Assembly (NCBI GenBank): GCA_038087015.1
Contig: JASBNA010000048.1
Location: forward strand, 62,001 to 126,000
Origin: Cerrena zonata
Taxonomy: Eukaryota; Basidiomycota; Agaricomycetes; Polyporales; Cerrenaceae
Length of the DNA: 64,000 nucleotides
Direction of reading: 5' to 3'
In this document: positions 22,448 to 32,909 of the stretch, piece by piece
How the letters are laid out: every line of letters starts with the position of its first letter
How positions within the stretch are numbered: the first letter of the stretch is position 1
The notes under the pieces: generated by a model
The model's input: only the letters and a program-made list of their open reading frames with translations
What the model was told of the DNA's origin: nothing
Databases searched by the model: none
Position numbers and translations under genes: made by a program

Positions 22448-24671
22448 CTATGACTTCAACGCGGGGAGACGAGAAATATCGATAATGCTGACTTGGCTTG
22501 ATCCTAAGGCGAGTGCTAATCGATTTACGGTTTCATTTTGTTCCCAATCGATCTCGAAGACAGCGTTATATTCTCCAGCAGACCATGACCATTTCTTTTC
22601 GTGAGTCTGAGAACACAAACAGAATAAGTAAGGGACGACGTTCTCGAAGTGCCAAATTTAAAGACACACACCTTTGCATCATAAATGTTTAACCAACCAT
22701 CACCACTACCAGTCGCAAGCCAGCGACAGTCAGGGCTCCAAGTTACGGTGAAGATCGAGCCTTGACTGTTGTCAAATATGCGTAGACAATCGCCCGTGAC
22801 GCTATCCCACAGTCGACATGAACCGTCAACAGAAGCTCTAGAACGAAGTGTTAACAGTTGATTGTAGGATTATTGACTAGAGAGATTAACTTACGTTGCC
22901 GCGATTGTATGTTCCTCCATTTTGGGATGCCAAAGTATGCTGTTAACGTTTTTGGCGTGTCCTCTGAGGACCTTTGGGGGATTGACTGAGGTACCAGGGT
23001 GGAAGATGTCATCCATTTGCCATATGCGAGCTGTCTTATCATCCGAACATGATGCCAAGAGACATTTTTCTGGATTATATTTGATTTGATTCACTTCGTT
23101 TTCATGTCCGCTGTGCAGTCATGAAGGTCATTAAGGAGAAGATTGCATGAAGGTGCGGTCCGACATACATAAGAGTCTTAAGGGGAGTCATCTGTTGTAT
23201 TCGCATTATGTGGATCTTGCCGTCCGCACCACAGCTTGCGAACAGGTCTTCTGCAAGCCATTCGATGTCTAAACAGTACGCTGCAAGATGCTCGTCAGCC
23301 AATTCTCGTCAGTATTGTGGTTGTGTGAGTAAGCTCACCACTATGAAGGTTATATTGTGAGTGCAACTGTTTTGCCGGGATATCCCAAAGACAAACAGAT
23401 CCATCGAGACTAGCTGTGAGTAGCCATTTACCCGACTTTGAGAACCGTGTAGCAAATATCGGACCCTTCTCCACCAATGAATTCAGCTCTTAACGCGATT
23501 CCATTTATAATCGTCAACAACTTACCTGATGTTGTTCTTTGGAGAAGTATACCTCGCTCGTGGGTGTACATATTCGGAGAGTGGCATCGTACGAGCCGAA
23601 GGCTAATAGTGTGCCATTTTCATTCCAGTCAAGAGACGTGATGTCACCTTGTTCAGCCGTAGGAAGATGAGGTATGAGCGGAGCGTCCGACGTAATTGGA
23701 CCATCGGGATCGGGTTGGTGAAGATTCCATAAATGAACGATCGTGTCTTTAGACCTAATAATACATTGTGGTCATATACACGTGTTGGTTGGAAAGTGAA
23801 CTTACCCCGTAGCTAATTGATTGACGTTCTTGGGGTTCCAAGAGCACACGAAAACCTAAATATCGAGGTTCGATTTGGGTGAGCGCTAGACAGCAAAAGG
23901 GAAGTGATAAGTACCTCGGCTTTATGCCCTGGTAGTATATTAATCGCGTCAAAGTTTGAATCGCGCAAATGCGAGCCCTTGGACAACTTCTGGTGTAGTA
24001 CGGCGGAAACATCACCAGACATCAGAGGGGCGGGGGTGGATTGTTTCGTTTCTGTTTCATCACAGTGAGAACCATATACCGCACAAGACTAGCAACCATT
24101 ATTCCAGACATACGAGGAGCGGTCGAAGTGACACTATCAATTTCCATACTATCTTCGGTACGCGCACGTTTTGCTCGGGAGCTATCATCTACATCCAGTT
24201 GGCTAGATTTTCGCTTGTCCAATGAGCCATTGGACATAGGCGCAGGGTTAAGATTGTTTAGAGGGATATCAGATGGTAACGGTGGGTTCAGAGTGACAGT
24301 AGCTTTCAAACTAGAATCCAGCGAGCAAGTGTGTTTGTCAAGCAGTGAGAACGATGCAGTACAGTTAGAGGTCATAGCATTCCCTCGCCAATGCGCTTCA
24401 ACTTCAGTATACAGCAAAGCTTTGCTTAGGAGATATACTAGTTCTCCTCGAGCAACCTGTTTGCTCATATGTGGAGAGCGTTCTAGATGGCCTTCAGCGC
24501 GTAAAACGAAAGCACTATGTTGAAAACCTAGATTTTGTTGGAGGATAAATGTTTTCCGTTTTGATCGTAAATATTGTACGAACCAGAGTCTTCAAAATAC
24601 GCGTGTATGAGGCAGTTGACCTCGTCCGCCGTTATAGTAATCGGCGGTTGCATCATCTTGTCTGTTGCCAT
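22448..24671 (-). CDS. LisH-WD40 transcriptional corepressor, TBL1/TBL1XR1 (yeast Sif2) type
   Basis: WD40 adaptor of histone deacetylase corepressor complexes (Set3C/SMRT-NCoR type), nuclear. The start at 24671 opens with ITADEVNCLIHAYFEDSGF and, after one intron, QHSAFVLRAEGH, which together are the LisH motif. A basic patch KRKSS...RAKRARTED may be a nuclear signal. WD blades follow: GSHLRDSNFDAINILPGHKAE, DWNENGTLLAFGSYD-type, FSKSGKWLLTASLDGSVCLWDI, CGADGKIHIMRI, CSDDKTARIWQM, WHPKMEEHTIAAT, SVDGSCRLWDS-type and GDGWLNIYDAKT. The protein ends SIIDISRLPALKS, stop 22448-22450. At least nine small introns. Divergent from the DCAF11-type gene with 401 bp between start codons. Confidence 0.85.
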
Positions 24672-25072
24672 CCAGGTTTAGGTTACGTAGTCCGCGTGAG
24701 TGAGGTGTGCGTGTCGTGTGTCGTGACGTGCTTCACTATGTTGTTGGCTGCACGAGAGCACTGAGCAGAATTGAACTTGGTCAATAGAAACAAGCAGCCA
24801 CTGAGCAGCCACATAATTGTGGCGTGGGAGCGTCGGAGGGCAAACGGAGAGCAGCGGAGACTGAATGTTAGAAGTCCGCATCTTATCTTATCTGGCCGCG
24901 CCTCGTCATCTCGGATTACGGTTCCCCACAGGCGGCATCTATTCTGGTAAAGTGGCACTTGCTTGCTCAGCTTTACCCTGAGATTCCGGAAACAATATTC
25001 TAGATCTCATGTTCCTTCTGTACACCCACGACCACCGTGTTGCTTGCGGAACAGTCGATTAACTTTGAAAAT
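24672..25072. promoter_or_regulatory. bidirectional promoter between the TBL1-type and DCAF11-type genes
   Basis: 401 bp between two divergent start codons. It contains GTG/CAC-rich repeats near 24710-24730. Open frames here (24683-24958 -) have no support. No clear TATA box on either side. Confidence 0.4.
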
Positions 25073-27539
25073 ATGTCTGATAGCAATTCTGCCTCTGAGC
25101 GGCCTTCTAACGAGGCCTTCGGGGAGGCTCTTCGCAATCTATTCTCAGGCTAGTATCAGATGAATGTATCACTTGTGTGCTACAACTAATCTTAATGCCT
25201 TAAACCAGGGGAGGGCGTTGAGGAAGATGGGACCTTCATTCTAGATGCGGGTCCGCAGGGTCGTATTCGAATCACACCTGTTGACCTCCTACAGTATCTG
25301 TCCGCGAGCGAATCAAACGGTCAGGTCGGAAACGAAGAGGACGAAGAGGAGGACGAAGACTATCAGTTTGATGAAGAAGACGACGATGATGACATTGAGA
25401 CCCCTATTCTCCAGTTTCATGACAGTTCTAAACCACTGTTTGAGCCCGTCACTAAACCCGTAGCGAAGGGTCTCGAGCTACTCATGGGCGGCGAGTTCGG
25501 GAGGCTTGGTCACCAGTACAAATCTCGGAGACGAGATGATTCTGGCTTTGCTCAAGACCTCTACGAAGATACCGATAGTGATTCCCCCACAGAAACTACT
25601 CACGCATATAGTCACAACTTTGCAAGGACCCTCTTGAACAGGTCTAGTCGGTTACGACCTACCTATAAGGAGGACATTGCCAATGAGATGATACCAAACT
25701 CCAACGGTACCGCTGTCGCTCAGTATTCCTCTAACGCCTACGTCGGACAATACTCCTCAGGTATGATAAATATCCAACCTCAATAAGTAGATCACATTAA
25801 CGCATTCCCCTTAGATTCATCGTTCTATTACACATGTGTTCGAGGCGAGTTAAACCAATTATATTCATAGGTCTTATCTCTCATCCTCTATAGACTTTCG
25901 TCTGCATATATATGACACCACTGCACCCATACAGCCAGCGGATGAGACTTCATCAAAAAAGTCGTCGGGGCATTCGAGTACAATGAAGGTTATCAAGGAA
26001 ATACCGGCACATGCAGATAACTGGACTATCACAGACTCACATTTGAGTCCAGATAATCAAAGGTAACAATTTCTGCGTTTTTTTTGGTTAACTGCATGTT
26101 CTAATCCTTGCTGTCGTTGCTAGAATGATTTACGCCACAGTTGTAAGTGTACTTTGGCATTAAACTATTTCATTCTCTGACATCTACCAGTCAGATTGTG
26201 TTTATATGACGTCCACACTTGATTCGTCGAACGAGCATGTAGCCATTAACTTCTCGGACCCAGTCGCAAGACAACGAAGATTCCGAGGTTTCGGATATGA
26301 TGACAGCTACGGCATTTGGAGTTGCAAGTTTTCTGCAGATGGAAATGAGATTGTCGCGGGTGGTCGCCATAACATATTTGGTATGTGTCAGAGTCCTCGC
26401 ATCAGCCCTTACTACCTCTTACATCGAGCCTTCAGTTTACGATCTCTTGGCCAACAGACGTACAGTAAATATTTTTGCCCATGACGATGATATCAACAGT
26501 TGTTGCTGGGCTGATACAGCCGGAAACATACTTGTTAGTGCCTCTGACGATAGTTTCTTGAAAGTTTGGTACGTAGTCGATGTCAGTAGGTCATCTTCTT
26601 TGTATGCAATACTCAAAAACCATACACAGGGATCGAAGGTCGTTGGGTGAATCGCAGGATCCCTCTGGGGTTCTGATAGGACACACGGAAGGCATCACTT
26701 ATGTCTCTGCAAAAGGAGATGGTCGTTACGTCATCTCCAATGGAAAGGACCAAATATTGCGATTATGGGATTTGCGATGCATGCGCAGCAATCTAGACTA
26801 TCAACAGGTGAAAGGCAGATCGTATGGTTTGTCTCGCTTCGACTATAGGTGGGGCAGATCATTTAGAATGTGAAGAAGTACTGGCGTATTTACACGGTTT
26901 GTAAATAGAACAGACAGGTACCCGAGCAGCAAGACGAGGAAGCATCCTATGGATTGTTCAGTCATGAAGTATACTGGACATGAAGTCCTTCGTACGCTCA
27001 TCCGATGTCACTTCAGCCCGACGGAAACTACCGGGAATCAATACATTTACTCTGGGAGTGCTGATGGAAAAATACACGTACGCTACTCCAATTGTGAATA
27101 TACCCATTATCTCAGACGATTTCGCACTTTAGATATGGTCTCTAGATGGTCGAGTTGTCCAAACATTGGATCGTTCTAAGACATTGCCCATGTTCTTCGA
27201 TCCATCGGGAGAGGATCGCGAGGCAGTAGGATCCCGATATAAACGAGTCACCGTTCGTGATCTCAGTTGGCATTCTCAAGTATGTTTCAATTTCCCTTCC
27301 TTCTTCGCGACAACCACCTGACGAGACCGTGACTTTTACAACTATAGCAACCTATTATGATGAGTACTGGGTGGCTTGGGGACGCATGGCGATCTCGTGA
27401 AGGAAGTGTCATTGCTAGACACGAGTGGAAAGGTCTCTCGAAGATGCGATATAAGCTCGAGGATCATGTTGAGAAACAGAGGGCTGAGCAGGCCGAAGCG
27501 ATGATGCCAGGGAGTTACACGGACTCGGACTCGGAATGA
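25073..27539 (+). CDS. DCAF11/LEC14B-type WD40 protein
   Basis: WD40 substrate receptor-like protein; the animal orthologue DCAF11 docks to CUL4-DDB1 ubiquitin ligase. About 560 residues. The N-terminus is acidic (NEEDEEEDEDYQ, EEDDDDD) with GGEFGRLGHQYKSR. WD repeats follow: YVGQYSSDSSFYYTC, FRLHIYDT, DNWTITDSHLSPDNQRMIYA, GYDDSYGIWSCKFSADGNEIVAGG, INSCCWADTAGNILVSASDD with LKVWDRRSL, GHTEGITYVSAKGDGRYVISNGKDQ with LRLWDLR, YTGHEVLRTLIRCHFSP, YIYSGSADGKIHIW and RDLSWHSQQPIMMSTGW. The last residues are TDSDSE. The first intron (25149-25208) uses a GC donor: CAG|GCTAGT gives the only open joining. The other introns are GT-AG. Confidence 0.9.
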
Positions 27540-27893
27540 GGCATGAACAGGATAGTGCCGCATTGTCCTTATGACGATTATCTCGCTACATGACATTTCC
27601 AGACCTTGCTGATTATGTGCAGTGTCGTTATTATAAGTCCTGTGTGACGCACATCATGACTGTCAGGGTGCAAGAGGGATGGGTCTGAGACTACTCGATA
27701 TCCCATCGCTGCACCTACTATAATAACTGTGGCTGTATCGATCATTAGTAGATCGATCGCCCGAGGCATGAGGTTCAAGTTCGTGGTCCAACTTGCATAG
27801 TACTCACCTACCATCATACACATATTCGTGTCTTCGTCTTATCAGGAACGCTATTGATTTTGAGAAGCTTTACTGTTGCAATCATCAGAAAAC
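27540..27893. other. intergenic
   Basis: 3' flank of the DCAF11-type gene and 5' flank of the pseudokinase. A hydrophobic minus-strand frame (27578-27823) has no motif or exon partners and is left uncalled. Confidence 0.35.
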
Positions 27894-29303
27894 ATGTATT
27901 TGGCGCGTTTGGGCTTGTCCGCTGTACAGAACATATTCGGGAGTAAGAACTTGAACTCGGAGCCCGAGAACAATGCCATTATCGACCCCCACGACATCTC
28001 AGAAGCTCTTGCCCTCGTTAGGAATTGCATTGAATTGCACGGTCTACCTTCGGGACTGGAGACAGATCATCTACGTAGAAGCGTCATACAATGTGCAGTC
28101 GACCTAATGCAAGATGTGAGTAAATATGCTCTCTTCTCATGTCACTGTCTGAGCTCCCTCACATATTTAGCTCCTTGACAATGATGAGCCATGGGAGATG
28201 GTTGAAAGAGACCCAACGGAACCCAACAAACTTCAAATCTCTCAACTACTGATGCAATTCGCAGAGCAATTTCAGATATTCCCCGAGTCATTGTTCGTCA
28301 CAGTTACGCTATCCGACAGAAGGATTCAACGTATGGGGATGAATTCGGAGATCTATACTGGTCAATGGAAAGGTATGAAAGTAGCTATGAGGTTGCTACG
28401 TAGTCATACACGAATGTTCGACGAGAGCGACCGTGGTCAAACCGTTAGTCCGTCTAATAATTCTGTTCATCCTCTGGTATCAATGATCCCTTTCTCCGTG
28501 TAGAAGGTACTTCTTGCGTGCTTACGTTGGCGCCAACTACGACATCCAAATGTAGTTCAGCTGTTTGGCGTTGACATCACAAACATAGGACATGCTCCCA
28601 CTCTCGTTCATCCATGGATGGAGAAGGGCAATATCAGAGATCATATCAAGAACCTAACTGTAAAACCTGAACCTGAATGTTTGGTCTCATGGGTCAGTTG
28701 TTTCATTACGATGTTCCTCGACTTTCTCAAGGATGCTATACTCAGGTATGCGATGTCGCGCGGGGTATGGACTACCTTCATGGAATGGGTATAGTACATG
28801 GAGACCTACGAGGAGTAAAATTATTTCCTAAGTATGCTGGTTTAATCTGACTCCATTCCTTGAATAGAACAATGTCCTCCTTTCTGACGACGGGGACGCT
28901 ATAGTAACCGATGTTTTTCTCTATCCATTTCTCGAAGACTGGACAGCACCCTACCGTTGTAAAGGAGGCCCTGAACGTTGGCTGGCACCTGAAGTACTTG
29001 ATAATTCTGACCCATCGAGTTCATCGGATAGCTTTTGTTTCGGTCTTGTCTGCATTGAGGTAAGAACAAAAATGATTAGCTTGACCAGGCGTTATTAATC
29101 GTCCATAGATATATACGGGCGAAATCCACTTTCCCGATTTATTAGACGCACGAGCCATCGACAACATGTCTCAAGGACGCTTTCCCTCAAAGCCTAATAC
29201 GATGCCTGACCAAGTCTGGGCATTGGCCAGTGCATGTTGGAACTCTATACCTACACAGAGACCAACAATGCAACAAGTCCTTACTCAATTGTCTGGAAAT
29301 TAA
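27894..29303 (+). CDS. TKL-like pseudokinase
   Basis: Single kinase-fold protein of about 370 residues, from an ATG in front of YLARLGLSAVQNIFG. The N-terminal helical region (DPHDISEALALVRNCIELHG, SQLLMQFAEQF) precedes the kinase domain. The beta3 motif reads KVAMRLL (Lys of VAIK replaced by Arg), the HRD region reads GIVHGDLRGNNVLL, and the DFG position reads TDVFLYPF, so Phe-Gly of DFG are lost. The C-lobe has RWLAPEVLD, SDSFCFGLVCIEIYTGE and RPTMQQVL. Loss of the Lys and of DFG predicts no or weak catalysis; a scaffold or allosteric role is inference. Several short introns. The relic at 5.7-6.3 kb is a broken relative. It differs from the kinase-NYN genes and has no NYN part. Confidence 0.7.
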
Positions 29304-29343
29304 TGAGCTGCTCACCCATGCTTCACTTTACTTGAGCCCCACT

Positions 29344-30295
29344 TCGATATATAATGGATGTAGTGCTGATGCCCTAGTAATGTGGTTTAAAACAAGAATC
29401 AAGGCAGCTTTTCCTAGGCACACATCTTTATGCTGACTGGCCTGGACTAACAGACACACAGACACTATAGCCTATTCGGGATGCTATGGAATATCTATTC
29501 GAAGATCGTAGATGTTACCGGTGGTTGAATCGACATAAATATTAGGCGTGGAGCCCGAATAAGGCTTCTTCGAGCTGTCTCTAACCCGGTAGAAATATAA
29601 TATCTATACACGTCTATTGAGTGCCACAATGCCCAGCGGATTGTATTGGTCATACTTCTTGCTTGTCCTGGGTGATTATCGCCATCATGGTAGTTGCCGT
29701 AGCCCACTTTATGCCATGAATAGATTTTGGGATTTCCACCTTGACATCCTAACACTTGATCCTCTCCTTCCACCCTCAGGGAAATACCCCCGGGCTTGCG
29801 GAGCTCACCCTGCTAAGTTAGATCTATGGAAAGGACCCCTCAAGATATTTTTGTAACCATCTTACCGCTATACACTGAATTAGACACTGATGTAGACTCT
29901 TAGCCAAGTTCCTCAAGGGGATCGATGGAGACCTAAAGACCAAAATCATAGAAGATTTAAAGGCACCCGATACAATAGAAGCAGACCTTGTGCGTTTGAA
30001 GGATAAACTGCATGCGATGCAGCAGGTGAGGAGCGACTTAATGATATCTCATCCGATTCATCACATAGGCTTCTTGCCATATCACACGGCACTAGCTTTA
30101 TGACAATGATAGCTTCTGGGGCTCACCTGAGGCGGCGGGGGCCTTGAGCGTAAATCTATATTACCACTAATGACTCAACTTGCCAAGCAATCGAGGGTAC
30201 TCCCTAAGTTCATGCGTGTGGATTCTGCAACTGACATCCCTAACTGGGTGACTTTCTCTGTAGGCTTACGGAACATAGCGACTTATGTGGATGAT
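29344..30295 (+). pseudogene. decayed protein-coding gene, family unknown
   Basis: Several protein-like pieces lie in order on the plus strand, broken by stops and shifts. They are ADALVMWFKTRIKAA, a frame change, FLGTHLYADWPGLTDTQTL ending in TAG where CAG would read through, then RDAMEYLFEDRRCYRWLNRH. Further on are FLKGIDGDLKTKIIEDL and VRLKDKLHAMQQ followed by a GTGAGG donor, and LMTQLAKQSRVLPKFMRVD with IPNWVTFSVGLRN ending at TAA (30295-30297). The pattern resembles fungal NLR or helical-bundle proteins, but I cannot name the family. Confidence 0.35.
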
Positions 30296-30486
30296 TAAAA
30301 AGTCAGAAGTGACGCTACTAGACGCAGTGTGTGTTACTGAGGGGACCACTAGTCCACTATTAGTATGATAGACTGATGAGAGTAAAGGAATAGTACCCCT
30401 ACTACAACACAATGGGATCAGTATATTGGTCGCGGTAAATGCATACATACGCGTGGCTAAAAGACAATGATCAAAACTTAAAAACA

Positions 30487-30566
30487 TCCTTCGAGCCGGG
30501 ATCGAACCAGCGACCTCAAGATTATCCAATTACAGTCTCGCGCTCTTCCAACTGAGCTATCGAAGG
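30487..30566 (-). tRNA. tRNA-Tyr (GTA) with short intron
   Basis: Read on the minus strand, the acceptor stem CCTTCGA pairs with TCGAAGG and the discriminator is A. The D arm is GCTC...GAGC-like, the anticodon stem CGAGA pairs with TCTTG, and the T arm is GCTGG TTCGATC CCGGC. The anticodon is GTA. The anticodon loop is 14 nt rather than 7, which implies a 7-nt intron directly 3' of the anticodon region, as usual for eukaryotic tRNA-Tyr. Total length is 80 nt. Confidence 0.9.
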
Positions 30567-30728
30567 CTTGTTATAGATAGGCTTCCATGGTCCCACATAG
30601 CATTTTCCGATGCTGATATGAGTCAATTGCACTTCGTGGAGTCCGATCCAGATTCCAGACCACAAGTAATGTTATAAATTTACAAAGCACCAAATCAGCA
30701 TGAGACATATATTGCTATTCATACCATC

Positions 30729-32426
30729 TCATATACTCAAGGATTCCCAGTCTGCCAAGACCTTCGATAGTCTCTCACTCGCATCCATCTCCTTCGAGGA
30801 TGTACCATATACTCCCTCTGTCAGTGCCCGCCTCATGAACGGCACAAACACTTTGAAGTATGTTGTACAAGAAGCTCCAGCAATACTGACTTCTCGATCT
30901 TCCTCCTCTGCTACTTGACGATTGCTGATCCAAGCCTTCTCCTTCGTGTAGTCTAGAAGAACTGCGCCTGCTCTCGCAATGACATCATCCAATAACAGTA
31001 GAATATCGTCCTGAAGCTCGACGGGGGCCAATAGACGTAGCCCATTTAGTGCAGTGAGAAGGTCGTTGGTCAAATGCGCTAGAGGAGGATAGGAGACCAA
31101 TATCTGGGGTGGAACGTTCGCAGCAGCAGAGAGCTGAGATTCTAGTTGCGAAGGTGTGGGAACCGGAGGAGAGTGAGCGGAGGACTGTGTTATAAGGAAT
31201 TGTGACGGCTTTCTTGTAACATCCTTTTGCTTCTGATGTTCATCGTGGGTACCAAAATAGTTCATCCATGTTTCCAATGCTACATCAAGCTCTCTCGATA
31301 ACGCTTGACGTACTGCGTCAACGAAAATGGGGGAGATCAACGCCCTGAAATCCATGTTGACTCGAGCGAATGAGTTAGCACAGTAAGTCAGCTGTGTTAG
31401 GAGTGATGTCAATAGCGTCGGGTCGGGGATTTGAGGCAGGGTATCCTGCAGTGCCGATAGAAGGAGATCGAGATGGTGGGTGGCAAAGGTGGTTAACAGG
31501 GCGCTGAGGCGGCTGGGAGGTTCACTGGAGGTAGATGGTGCACGTTCGATGAAGATGGTGGTAAATTGTGTAATGACATCATACACGCCCTCTCGCCAAA
31601 CGTCGATATATCGTTTGAGGTAACGTGAGTACGACTCCTTCGCCTTGTCGCTTCCTTCATCTGTGCCCTTCTTCTCTGTTTCTGTAGCTTTCAACGCAGT
31701 CGCAAGGTAGATGCTACGACCGGCCAAGAAAGCCAACGCAAGTTCATCTTCATCGAGAACCTCCATTTTCCGTAGAAATGTTATAGCCCTAAAGAGTGCA
31801 GGCAGCTTGGCCTGCTCATGCAAGACTCCAAGGAGCTGTCCCAACATAGCCTGCATTCGTGAATCACATTCATCTCGAACAGATTGCACGAGAGGATTAT
31901 TTGGAAATCGTTTGGCGAGGGTTGATGCGTGGTTGGCCAGAAGCAAAGCTTCGTTGTAGTTGTGGTTCCTCACGCAGGAGTCCAGGAGGAGAGGGAGAGA
32001 TAGAGAATCATAGAGCTTGTCATGGTGTTCGAGGACCAAGCTCGCCTTTCTTCTGTCCTGCTGTATTTTACGAGTCTCTTGGGCAAAGTTCTTGGCTGAA
32101 GACTCCAGTGACGGCAAGGTTGACAACAATGAATCGAGGGATGATGATAGTGAAGTCAGCGAAGATGATAGAGTGGAAGTAGTTGAGTGAAGGGAGAGGA
32201 ATGTTGGATACGATGTATAACAGAGGGTAGTGAGGGCATTTGTAAGTTGTGCAGCGGATGAAGCAAGTGTAGTGGGTTCAGATTCAAGCGACGGAAGTTG
32301 GAGAGTAGTTAAGTGTGAGAGGTATTCGGCAACAGGAGGGTCTGTAAGAAGTCCAGATCTCTCCGGCCGACCTGAAGAGAGTAGATCATGCAACGAATGG
32401 AGGTCGGCAGTGTCAACTGTTGTCAT
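30729..32426 (-). CDS. COG8: COG8, conserved oligomeric Golgi complex subunit 8 (Dor1-like)
   Basis: Lobe B subunit of the COG tethering complex, which tethers intra-Golgi retrograde vesicles and keeps glycosylation enzymes in place; a peripheral Golgi protein. Single exon of 565 residues. Diagnostic parts are VAEYLSHLTTLQLPSLE, an N-terminal coiled-coil stretch of Ser/Leu heptads (STTSTLSSSLTSLSSSLDSL), LVLEHHDKLYDSLSLPLLLD, CVRNHNYNEALLLANHAS, QAMLGQLLGVLHEQAKLPALF and ITFLRKMEV. Length matches fungal COG8. The start at 32426 is followed at once by a conserved hydrophilic leader. No intron is seen, unlike its neighbours. Confidence 0.9.
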   Translation of the reverse strand: MTTVDTADLHSLHDLLSSGRPERSGLLTDPPVAEYLSHLTTLQLPSLESEPTTLASSAAQLTNALTTLCYTSYPTFLSLHSTTSTLSSSLTSLSSSLDSLLSTLPSLESSAKNFAQETRKIQQDRRKASLVLEHHDKLYDSLSLPLLLDSCVRNHNYNEALLLANHASTLAKRFPNNPLVQSVRDECDSRMQAMLGQLLGVLHEQAKLPALFRAITFLRKMEVLDEDELALAFLAGRSIYLATALKATETEKKGTDEGSDKAKESYSRYLKRYIDVWREGVYDVITQFTTIFIERAPSTSSEPPSRLSALLTTFATHHLDLLLSALQDTLPQIPDPTLLTSLLTQLTYCANSFARVNMDFRALISPIFVDAVRQALSRELDVALETWMNYFGTHDEHQKQKDVTRKPSQFLITQSSAHSPPVPTPSQLESQLSAAANVPPQILVSYPPLAHLTNDLLTALNGLRLLAPVELQDDILLLLDDVIARAGAVLLDYTKEKAWISNRQVAEEEDREVSIAGASCTTYFKVFVPFMRRALTEGVYGTSSKEMDASERLSKVLADWESLSI

Positions 32427-32909
32427 CCTTGACTATTCTGAACGTCAGCATTGACACATAAATTAGAGGCAGCGACTTACCAATCGTTGCTACAGCTGTA
32501 TCGGGTTTGTGGTTGCTGGCTGGGAAGCCTTAAGGAAGTTAAAGTTATGACATGTCGCTGGCCTAGGCGACTGAAGTCAGCGCTTACAATGTAAAGCCTT
32601 AGCCATATTCGGATGTCCATCGCCATATTTGGAAGATGCTTTTCGACCTTTCGTATTTATTCTGATACAGGTTCCCCGTAGTTGACAACCATACCCCCTA
32701 CGCCCATAAGTAAGATTACCATGAGTGTCTGTTTATCCTGTCGGTGATCCTCACATCTAGAGAGACTGCTACAACAAAAAATCTTATTCTCCTAAAGCTA
32801 CAAATAAAAATATTGAAGGGTCGTAAAAACATCAAACGTCACATATCGTATCGTATGTCATAGAGTAAAACTCCATATTCCGGTATAGTCAACCTTTACT
32901 TCCTCGGGC
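32427..32909. other. intergenic
   Basis: 5' flank of COG8 and 3' flank of the GPI-anchored protein gene, both on the minus strand. Nothing else seen. Confidence 0.4.

Noticed and set aside
30733..32454. Plus-strand open frames opposite COG8 (30700-30918, 31711-31959, 31859-32182, 32230-32454)
   Set aside because: They are antisense shadows of the long single-exon COG8 frame, which matches a known family across its length.
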